This document shows positions 32,970 through 38,488 of a stretch of 38,488 nucleotides of DNA, piece after piece. The position numbers and the translations under genes are program-made. Under the pieces are notes generated by a model. It was not told the DNA's origin, did not search any database, and was given only the letters and a program-made list of their open reading frames with translations. The stretch is from a virus. Numbering within the stretch: position 1 is the first letter of the stretch; every line of letters begins with the position of its first letter. Where the stretch lies: positions 1 through 38,488 of the IMG/VR virus record IMGVR_UViG_3300032291_002116. One strand, written 5' to 3'.

Positions 32970-34079
32970 ATGAAAAATCAAAATATAGGACATTTAACAA
33001 CTGTTAATTCTGGTCACCCTTACCGTATTGAAATGTTTAGTGTAGGTTACCAATTAGTAGGAGGAATCATACCTGAAGATTATCAAAACAAAATTAAAAA
33101 TTTTCTAAATGGGATAAAAGATAATAAATTAACTGATAACAGTACAGTATATGTCACTCCATTATCTGAGTTACCTTCATATAAGCTTAAAAATTATATT
33201 GGAGAAAATAAATTAAATATAACTACTGCTCGTAAACTTGAAAAATTAGATACTCTAATTATTAATAAAGAATTTATTGAAAATAATTACCTTAATATTA
33301 CAGTATGGGATCGAAATTCAAACACATATTTAACTAATCATATAACTGATTATTTAGTATTTCCAATAGATGTTTTAACAAAAGATCCTAAATTTAAAAA
33401 ACATATCAACCCACATAAGAATAAATGGAATGATATAACTATAAAAGGAAAAAAACATATTACTCATTATTGTGTATCCATAGATGAATATAATATTATA
33501 TGCACTAAAATTCCTCAATTCCAAACTATTAAAGATAAAGCTACAATACATAGAGGAATTAGGCTTGAAGGATCACATGGTTCTAAAAAAGCATTTGATA
33601 ATTTAGAGTTTTATATTGATTTATTAGATAATGTTAAAAAACATAATTTAAAAGTTGTATTTGACTCAAGTGTAAATGAAGATATTAATAAAGGATTAGT
33701 TATTGATTTTGATATATTCCAAAACTTATATGGGATGTTAAAAAGTACTGATACTGGTAATTGGGAGGTAGCAAAAGAAATTATAGCTAACTGTGAGTTT
33801 GAGGCATCAAAATCTTATATTATAGCTTTATATAATATGTTTATGGATTTACGTAAAACAAGCCCTAATAAAAATTATAATTTAGTTAAAAAAGTATTAG
33901 ATACTAAAAAATTAGGTATAAGTATAAAATATAGAGGATATGTTCCGGCATTTGAATCACTATTAACACATTTTAGTGCTAAGTGTCCTGAGTTAATTCC
34001 ACAACTAATGCCTTGTTTGATTTATCGTATAAATGACTTAGCTAAAAAAGAAGTAATTAAAGAGATAACACTCGCTTAA
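32970..34079 (+). CDS. Unknown third protein of the MoxR-VWA unit
   Basis: A 369-residue protein starting 2 bases after the ATPase stop, so almost certainly co-translated with it. I recognise no domain. Residues 1-180 are a beta-rich mixed region (HPYRIEMFSVGYQLVGGIIP, then KKHITHYCVSIDEYNIICTK). The second half is helical (NWEVAKEIIANCEFEASKSY, then LTHFSAKCPELIPQLMPCLI), reminiscent of a helical-repeat scaffold. No signal peptide, membrane segment or obvious catalytic motif. The association suggests an adaptor or substrate of the ATPase/VWA pair. Confidence 0.55.
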   Translation: MKNQNIGHLTTVNSGHPYRIEMFSVGYQLVGGIIPEDYQNKIKNFLNGIKDNKLTDNSTVYVTPLSELPSYKLKNYIGENKLNITTARKLEKLDTLIINKEFIENNYLNITVWDRNSNTYLTNHITDYLVFPIDVLTKDPKFKKHINPHKNKWNDITIKGKKHITHYCVSIDEYNIICTKIPQFQTIKDKATIHRGIRLEGSHGSKKAFDNLEFYIDLLDNVKKHNLKVVFDSSVNEDINKGLVIDFDIFQNLYGMLKSTDTGNWEVAKEIIANCEFEASKSYIIALYNMFMDLRKTSPNKNYNLVKKVLDTKKLGISIKYRGYVPAFESLLTHFSAKCPELIPQLMPCLIYRINDLAKKEVIKEITLA

Positions 34080-34088
34080 TATTTATAC
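34079..34088 (+). promoter_or_regulatory. ATATTTATAC box, 13 nt before start codon
   Basis: Near copy of the recurring box overlapping the preceding stop codon, upstream of the ATG at 34102. Promoter role inferred. Confidence 0.4.
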
Positions 34089-34101
34089 GTAAACAATATT
34101 A

Positions 34102-34584
34102 ATGGCTAAAGTAGTACTTTTAAGTTGTACCAAATCAAAGACTAAACACGCAGCTCCAGCACAGGAGCTGTATTCTGCTTCTCCAATGTTCCAAAAGACA
34201 TTAGAATATGGTAAATCACTCAAACCAGATAAAATGTATATCTTATCTGCTAAACATCATCTAGTTCCATTAACTAAGACATTAGAACCTTATGATAAAA
34301 CTCTTAAGGAAATGCCTAAAGATGAAAAAGATAAATGGGGTGAGGAAACAATTAAACAAATGAGATCAGCAGGTATTAATCCTGAAAAAGATCAATTTGT
34401 ATTTCTAACTGGAAGTGAGTATATGAAACCATTTGACCAATATATCCCAGATAGTAGTATAGAAAATCCTATGAAAGGAAAACGTTTCGGAGAACGTTTA
34501 AAGTGGTTAAACTCACAAGTACAAAAATTAACTGAAGCATTTAAACGTTTAAAAAATCTTATATATGAAAGTCTCAAAAAATAA
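34102..34584 (+). CDS. DUF6884-like protein
   Basis: A 160-residue protein. The opening VVLLSCTKSKTKHAAPAQEL, with C9 and the Lys pair, plus LYSASPMFQKTLEYGKS, MYILSAKHHLVPLTKTLEPY and DKTL, matches the DUF6884-type pattern (S/A-C-x-K-x-K ... ILSAKHGLV ... PYD.TL). Related domains occur in proteins near 7-deazaguanine modification and in archaeosine-type enzymes, but the molecular role is unknown. The C-terminal LTEAFKRLKNLIYESLKK is a helical extension containing an L-T-E. It overlaps the next gene by 20 bases. Confidence 0.65.
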   Translation: MAKVVLLSCTKSKTKHAAPAQELYSASPMFQKTLEYGKSLKPDKMYILSAKHHLVPLTKTLEPYDKTLKEMPKDEKDKWGEETIKQMRSAGINPEKDQFVFLTGSEYMKPFDQYIPDSSIENPMKGKRFGERLKWLNSQVQKLTEAFKRLKNLIYESLKK

Positions 34585-34804
34585 ACTAAACGAGTACATT
34601 CAACTGTATCTAAACGACTTAGAAGACTATGGTGATAGTCAAGCTGACTTACTAATAGCTGAGTCAACATTAAATACATTTAAATTATTGTTAGTTGAGT
34701 CTAATCAAGATGTCCCAACTATATTACGTGAAGCTATAACAAAGTCGGAACATGAGCAACGTGAAGTGTTTGAAGATTTCTTAAATTATCTAGAAAATAT
34801 ATAA
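34565..34804 (+). CDS. Small helical protein, unknown
   Basis: A 79-residue acidic helical protein (MKVSKNKLNEYIQLYLNDLE, then EHEQREVFEDFLNYLENI). The start overlaps the preceding gene by 20 bases in another frame. L-N-E at residues 8-10 recalls the tag of other genes, but the pattern is weak. It has no recognised family. The following 55 bases hold a weak CTTATT/AATAAG hairpin and a TTATATTTA box. Confidence 0.5.
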   Translation: MKVSKNKLNEYIQLYLNDLEDYGDSQADLLIAESTLNTFKLLLVESNQDVPTILREAITKSEHEQREVFEDFLNYLENI

Positions 34805-34833
34805 CACTTATTTGGCTATTGGGAATAAGGATG

Positions 34834-34842
34834 TTATATTTA
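34834..34842 (+). promoter_or_regulatory. TTATATTTA box, 17 nt before start codon
   Basis: Related to the recurring box through its ATATTTA core, and similar in spacing to those at 30511 and 31746. A purely A/T leader with one C leads to the ATG at 34860. Confidence 0.35.
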
Positions 34843-34859
34843 ATAAATAAATTAATAAC

Positions 34860-35114
34860 ATGAAAGAAGTAAAACCATTAGTTGTAGATGAGACATTAAA
34901 AACAAAAAAGTATACATCAACAGACGGTACTGTACGTTACATGAAAGATGGTAAATTACATAACTGGGAAGGCCCAGCATTAATTACACCTGAAGGTAAA
35001 AAAGAGTATTTTATTAATGGTACTCAACATACTAAAGATAGTCATAAAAAAGCTAGAAAAGATGGAGTTGGATTACCATGGTATAAGTCAGGTGTAGCTA
35101 AACAAAGATTCTAA
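34860..35114 (+). CDS. Small protein with MORN-like hairpin motif
   Basis: An 84-residue basic protein. Residues 24-58 (TVRYMKDGKLHNWEGPALIT, then PEGKKEYFINGTQH) form a repeated strand-turn pattern of the MORN/WW-like type (Y-x-x-G-x-x-H/N-x-x-x-G-P-A), common in small phage and toxin-immunity proteins. The ends are Lys-rich. It has its own promoter-like box and abuts the glycosyltransferase-like gene with no gap. Function unknown. Confidence 0.6.
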   Translation: MKEVKPLVVDETLKTKKYTSTDGTVRYMKDGKLHNWEGPALITPEGKKEYFINGTQHTKDSHKKARKDGVGLPWYKSGVAKQRF

Positions 35115-35669
35115 ATGAAAATAGGTTTTATTTTACCTGGGAGAGAATTCTCAGAGAAATTTCTAAATAGTTGGACAAGTACATTAAAGTCAATCCCTAA
35201 AGAATGGGATTGGTTTTTAGTTACTGGGTATGTTCCAAATGTATTCTACAATAGACAAGCATTACTTGATCGAGCTAAAATGCTAAGACCAACCCACTAT
35301 ATGTGGATTGATAGTGATCAAGTATTTAATTTCCAAATGCTTAAAAAATTAGTAAATCATAATTTACCTATAGTCTCAGGAATATACAAGAAAACACCAG
35401 ATATATTTGCTTGCTGTGGGATAGATGGCCGAACATTAACTGTTAACGATATTGAAGGTCAAACTGATTTAATTGAGGTTAAGGCGAATGGAATGGGTTT
35501 TATGTTAGTTAAGCGTGAAGTACTTGATTATATAATAGATCCATTTGAACCTATTGATCCTGATCAATGGGAGGATTTTACTTTTCAAGAAAAAGCTAGG
35601 CTAAAAGGATTTAAGTCATATATTGATCCTACAATTATAGTAGGACATGAAAAAAAGATAGTATTATGA
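35115..35669 (+). CDS. Glycosyltransferase-like (GT-A fold) protein
   Basis: A 184-residue protein. The D66-S-D68 in HYMWIDSDQVF is the D-x-D metal/nucleotide-sugar motif at the end of a beta strand, preceded by FYNRQALLDRAKMLRPTHYM, typical of small GT-A proteins. LPIVSGIYKKTPD and the later EVKANGMGFMLVKREVLDYI region complete the acceptor-side fold, and FTFQEKARLKGFKSYIDPTI fits the D/E-rich catalytic helix and strand. Phage glycosyltransferases often modify DNA bases or virion proteins; the substrate here is unknown. It starts directly after the previous stop and overlaps the kinase start (ATGA). Confidence 0.7.
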   Translation: MKIGFILPGREFSEKFLNSWTSTLKSIPKEWDWFLVTGYVPNVFYNRQALLDRAKMLRPTHYMWIDSDQVFNFQMLKKLVNHNLPIVSGIYKKTPDIFACCGIDGRTLTVNDIEGQTDLIEVKANGMGFMLVKREVLDYIIDPFEPIDPDQWEDFTFQEKARLKGFKSYIDPTIIVGHEKKIVL

Positions 35670-36196
35670 AAATAGGATTTTGTGGAACAATGAGTGTAGG
35701 TAAATCTACATTAGTAAATGCGTTAAAGGAATTACCTGAATTTAAAAATTATTATTTTGCTACTGAACGTAGTAAATATTTACGTGATTTAGGTATTCCA
35801 TTAAACACTGACAGTACACTAAAAGGACAAACAATATTCTTAGCTGAACGTTGTTCTGAATTAATGAGAGATAATGTTATTACTGATAGAACAATTATTG
35901 ATGTGATATCATTTGCTAAATGTGCCCAATCAATTAATAGTGATGATAAATTAGCATTTACTAAATATGCTGCTCCATTAATTTGGGAGTATGATTATAT
36001 ATTCTATGTATCACCTGTTGGAGTTGATATTGAAGATAATGGAGTTAGAACAACAGATGCTGATTATCGTAAATTAATTGATATCACTATTAAGGGTACT
36101 ATAAGTGAAAATTTAAATAAAATTAAAAGTTTAGCATTTATATCGGGTACTACTGAGGAAAGAATAAAACAGGTTAAATCTTGTCTAGGTTTTTGA
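35666..36196 (+). CDS. P-loop nucleotide kinase-like ATPase (AAA_28-type)
   Basis: A 176-residue protein. Walker A is G7-TMSVGKST15. TERSKYLRDLGIPLNTDSTL and RDNVITDRTIIDVISFAKCA, with the D-R pair, resemble the NadR/deoxynucleoside-kinase-like P-loop family. The lid region DNGVRTTDADYRKLID follows. It probably phosphorylates a nucleoside, nucleotide or similar small molecule. It is coupled to the glycosyltransferase-like gene by an ATGA overlap, so supply of a modified or activated precursor for that enzyme is possible but unproven. Confidence 0.7.
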   Translation: MKIGFCGTMSVGKSTLVNALKELPEFKNYYFATERSKYLRDLGIPLNTDSTLKGQTIFLAERCSELMRDNVITDRTIIDVISFAKCAQSINSDDKLAFTKYAAPLIWEYDYIFYVSPVGVDIEDNGVRTTDADYRKLIDITIKGTISENLNKIKSLAFISGTTEERIKQVKSCLGF

Positions 36197-36205
36197 TATT
36201 TATAT
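36196..36205 (+). promoter_or_regulatory. ATATTTATAT box, 16 nt before start codon
   Basis: Near copy of the recurring box, overlapping the kinase stop codon. An A-rich leader leads to the ATG at 36222. Promoter role inferred. Confidence 0.45.
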
Positions 36206-36221
36206 ACAAAAACTAAACACA

Positions 36222-36746
36222 ATGAAATTATCTGAATTAAAAAAGTATATTGAAGAAAACATCGTTGAAATCTTAGATGAAGCTGGAACATATGGTGGTA
36301 AAAAAGCAGTGGATGATATGAAAAAAGATCCAGACTATAATACATTAAGTGGTCAAACTAAAATAGACGCTGAAAACAAATTAAAATCTGGTGGAAGTTT
36401 TACAGTAGGAGAAGCTAAAGATGAAGATGAAGAAGTAGAAGATACTTATGGTAAAGAAGATGAGGATGATAAGAAAGATGCTAAAATAGCTAACGCTGAG
36501 CCTTCAAAATCTGAACTTAAAAAGTTAGATAAAGAATTTAGTTCAACTAAATTAGCTAAAAAATTAGCACCCGCTGATCAAGAAAAATTAGATAAATTAG
36601 AAGCTGGTATTAAGAAAAAATTAGCTAACCCAACTAAAGATAATATCGAAATTGTTAGACAACTTATTAAGAAACCAGAAATTAAAAAGTTGTTTAAAGA
36701 TGGAGGTAAAGATCTTAAAGCATTAATATCTGACATTATCAGATAA
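36222..36746 (+). CDS. Acidic-basic helical protein with capsid-targeting-like N-terminus
   Basis: A 174-residue protein. It begins MKLSELKKYIEENIVEILDE, followed by AGTYGGKKA; I-L-D-E gives an L-D-E site followed by Ala, close to the T4 I-A-E/A arrangement. An acidic linker (KDEDEEVEDTYGKEDEDDKK) is followed by a Lys-rich helical C-terminus (KLDKLEAGIKKKLANPTKDN). It lies directly before the large terminase, where T4 has the small terminase gp16. But the tag and unordered composition fit an internal head or scaffold-like protein better. Both remain open. Confidence 0.55.
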   Translation: MKLSELKKYIEENIVEILDEAGTYGGKKAVDDMKKDPDYNTLSGQTKIDAENKLKSGGSFTVGEAKDEDEEVEDTYGKEDEDDKKDAKIANAEPSKSELKKLDKEFSSTKLAKKLAPADQEKLDKLEAGIKKKLANPTKDNIEIVRQLIKKPEIKKLFKDGGKDLKALISDIIR

Positions 36747-36771
36747 TACCTCCCTTTAATAAGGGTTACCT

Positions 36772-38343
36772 ATGAGTCAAGACATAAAACAAATAATTCG
36801 TGAAGAATATCTGAAGTGCGCCTCTAATCCGGCGCACTTTATGCGTAAATATTGCTATATCCAACATCCACAACGTGGTAGAGTATTATTTAACTTATAT
36901 CCATTTCAAGATAAAGTACTTAACTTATGGAAAGATAATCCATATGATATAATACTTAAATCAAGACAATTAGGTATATCTACTCTAGTAGCGGGTTACT
37001 CATTGTGGTTAATGTTATTTCAACAAGATAAAAATATCTTATGTATAGCAACTAAACAAGAAACAGCTAAAAACATGGTAACGAAAGTTAAATTCATGTT
37101 TGAAAATTTACCTTCTTGGTTAAAAATCACAGCTGAAGAAAATAATAAACTAACATTACGACTAAGTAATGGCTCCCAAGTTAAAGCAGTATCAGCAGCT
37201 GGTGACGCAGGTCGATCTGAAGCCGTTTCTTTGCTGATTATAGATGAGGCTGCATTCATTGATGGTATTGGTGAGATATGGGCATCAGCCCAACAAACCT
37301 TAGCTACAGGTGGAGGTGCTATTGTGTTATCTACCCCATATGGTACAGGTAACTGGTTTCACCAAACATGGGTTAAAGCAGAAGCAGGTGAAAACCAATT
37401 CTTACCTATTAAATTACCATGGTATGTTCATCCTGAACGAGATGAGACTTGGAGAAAACGACAAGACGAATTATTAGGTGATCCTAGAATGGCGGCGCAA
37501 GAATGTGACTGTGATTTTAGTACATCTGGTGATGTAGTGTTCTATCCTGAGTATATAGACTTTATTGCTCAAACTTATATTAAGGATCCCTTGGAGAGGC
37601 GCGGAGTTGATCATAACTTATGGATATGGGAACCAGCAGATTATAGTCGCAGCTATATAGTTGTAGCTGACGTTGCTCGAGGAGATGGTAAAGATTTTTC
37701 TGCATTTCATATTATAGATGTTGAAACAAATACTCAAGTAGGTGAATATAAAGGACAGTTATCACCTAGAGAATTTGGTTATTTGTTAGTAGCAATAGCA
37801 ACAGAATATAATGAAGCATTATTAGTTGTTGAAAATGCTAATATAGGATGGTCAACAATTGAGGCAATTCAAGAAAGAGGATATAGAAATTTATACCATT
37901 CTCCAAAAAGTGAAGCTACAAATGCTGATTCTTATTTAGATAAATTTGATGACCCATCAAAAATGACACCTGGATTTACAATGTCTTTAAAAACAAGACC
38001 ACTTGTAATTAGTAAATTTAGAGAATATATTGGAGATAAAAGTGTTATTATACAATCTAAACGATTGTTAGAAGAAATGAAAGTGTTTATTTGGAGAAAT
38101 GGACGACCAGAAGCACAATCAGGATATAACGATGATTTAGTTATGAGTTTTGGAACAGCAATGTACATAAGAGACACAGCTCTTAAATTTAAAACACAAG
38201 GAATGGATTTAACTCGTGCAATGCTTAATAACATTACTGTAGTTAAAACAAACCAACAAGGTATTTATGGAGCTGGTTTTAATAGTAATCCATATAATAT
38301 GGATTTTGGTCATGGACCTGAAGACATTAGCTGGTTATTATAA
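36772..38343 (+). CDS. Terminase large subunit, gp17-like
   Basis: A 523-residue protein, somewhat shorter than T4 gp17. The ATPase part has the Walker A variant S64-RQLGIST71 (ILKSRQLGISTLVAGYSLWL), Walker B LLIID158-E159 and the coupling motif VLSTPYGTGNWFHQTW. The nuclease part has D300 in VVADVARGDGKDFSAFHIID, an acidic VVENANIGWSTIE strand, and NDDLVMSFGTAM, supplying the RNase H-like catalytic aspartates. It packages DNA into the prohead with the portal, whose gene follows. The first 70 bases contain a striking 9-bp hairpin, and an in-frame ATG lies just after it (residue 24). Confidence 0.95.
   Translation: MSQDIKQIIREEYLKCASNPAHFMRKYCYIQHPQRGRVLFNLYPFQDKVLNLWKDNPYDIILKSRQLGISTLVAGYSLWLMLFQQDKNILCIATKQETAKNMVTKVKFMFENLPSWLKITAEENNKLTLRLSNGSQVKAVSAAGDAGRSEAVSLLIIDEAAFIDGIGEIWASAQQTLATGGGAIVLSTPYGTGNWFHQTWVKAEAGENQFLPIKLPWYVHPERDETWRKRQDELLGDPRMAAQECDCDFSTSGDVVFYPEYIDFIAQTYIKDPLERRGVDHNLWIWEPADYSRSYIVVADVARGDGKDFSAFHIIDVETNTQVGEYKGQLSPREFGYLLVAIATEYNEALLVVENANIGWSTIEAIQERGYRNLYHSPKSEATNADSYLDKFDDPSKMTPGFTMSLKTRPLVISKFREYIGDKSVIIQSKRLLEEMKVFIWRNGRPEAQSGYNDDLVMSFGTAMYIRDTALKFKTQGMDLTRAMLNNITVVKTNQQGIYGAGFNSNPYNMDFGHGPEDISWLL
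36814..36839 (+). other. Perfect 9-bp GC-rich hairpin inside the terminase start
   Basis: AAGTGCGCC (36814-36822), loop TCTAATCC, GGCGCACTT (36831-36839). It lies within the coding sequence about 40 bases from the ATG. Such a GC-rich stem is exceptional in coding DNA here. It could regulate terminase expression, mark a packaging site, or be coincidental with the encoded residues. Confidence 0.6.
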
Positions 38344-38352
38344 TATTTATAT
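38343..38352 (+). promoter_or_regulatory. ATATTTATAT box, 17 nt before start codon
   Basis: Near copy of the recurring box overlapping the terminase stop codon, upstream of the portal ATG. Promoter role inferred. Confidence 0.45.
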
Positions 38353-38369
38353 ATATAATTTAATATAAA

Positions 38370-38488
38370 ATGGCAGATACAAGTGTATTTACACGACTAA
38401 GACGGTTATTCTCTACTGATGTTATTATCAGAAATGCCGGAGGTAACGAACTTAAAGTAATGGATGTTAATAGTATCCAATCTACAGG
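38370..38488 (+). CDS. Portal vertex protein, gp20-like (3' end missing)
   Basis: Only the first 39 residues are in the window and the frame is open to the last base. MADTSVFTRLRRLFSTDVII followed by RNAGGNELKVMDVNSIQST is a pattern I recognise as the start of portal (gp20) proteins of T4-like marine phages. The position right after the large terminase is the T4-like order (gp17 then the head genes). The portal forms the dodecameric DNA channel of the head and docks the terminase. Confidence 0.8.
   Translation, partial: MADTSVFTRLRRLFSTDVIIRNAGGNELKVMDVNSIQST

Noticed and set aside
34807-34829. CTTATT/AATAAG hairpin as a terminator
   Set aside because: The stem is only 6 bp, AT-rich and has an 11-base loop, so it is not convincing compared with the strong hairpins at 19658 and 28493.
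36222-36746. Small terminase subunit (gp16)
   Set aside because: Position before the large terminase fits, but the targeting-like N-terminus, acidic linker and lack of a clear DNA-binding helix-turn-helix argue against it; kept only as an alternative.
1-38488. CRISPR array, insertion sequence or integrase/attachment site
   Set aside because: No regularly spaced direct repeats, transposase or integrase, or paired terminal repeats were seen. The only mobile genes are the homing endonucleases.

Overview
The window looks like part of the late region of a large T4-like tailed phage (contractile-tail myovirus) genome. It is AT-rich, uses the standard stop codons (TAA, TGA and TAG all end genes), and every convincing gene is on the + strand. 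The first gene is the 3' part of a gp6-type baseplate wedge protein. The last two are a complete gp17-type large terminase and the start of a gp20-type portal. Start codons are almost never preceded by a Shine-Dalgarno sequence. They usually follow an A-rich leader or a short ATATTTATAAT-like box. Together with a tiny Hc1-like histone gene and a lipoprotein spanin with a C-terminal membrane anchor, this suggests a Bacteroidota (Flavobacteria-like) host. That host assignment is inference. The overall gene set resembles uncultured marine or freshwater T4-like phages.

Layout. (1) 1-12279: baseplate and tail structural genes: gp6-like wedge, a DNRLRE-like protein, a 1608-residue tail protein with a LamG-like region, and two proteins with related C-terminal ends. 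(2) 12284-14450: DNA metabolism: a SegE-like GIY-YIG protein, a zinc-ribbon/Toprim primase and a RecB-like PD-(D/E)XK nuclease. (3) 14503-18458: a tightly overlapping run: P-loop kinase, nucleotidyltransferase/zinc-ribbon/metallopeptidase fusion, HAD phosphatase, a small protein and a zinc-finger protein. (4) 18485-28442: mostly small or unknown proteins, plus a histone-like gene, a nested spanin pair, a PD-(D/E)XK protein, cysteine-rich basic proteins and a 1038-residue multidomain protein. (5) 28574-30458: a GIY-YIG homing endonuclease and an FAD-dependent oxidoreductase. (6) 30539-34079: a VWA/HExxH protein, a MoxR-like AAA+ ATPase and an unknown partner. (7) 34102-36746: DUF6884-like protein, small unknowns, a glycosyltransferase-like protein, a P-loop kinase and an acidic protein. 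(8) 36772-end: terminase and portal.

The most interesting pattern is a shared N-terminal tag. Ten or more otherwise unrelated proteins from regions 3, 4 and 7 begin with a short amphipathic stretch of the type M-(I/K)-x-L-x-x-(L/I)-L-x-E, ending in an (L/I)-x-E tripeptide. This resembles the capsid-targeting sequence and gp21 prohead-protease cleavage site of T4 internal head proteins. If so, a kinase, a nucleotidyltransferase-protease, a phosphatase, a nuclease and several DNA-binding-like proteins would be packed in the head, trimmed and injected with the DNA. Other candidates are the MoxR/VWA/unknown triad, the spanin arrangement, and a repeated promoter-like box placed 3 to 17 bases before start codons.
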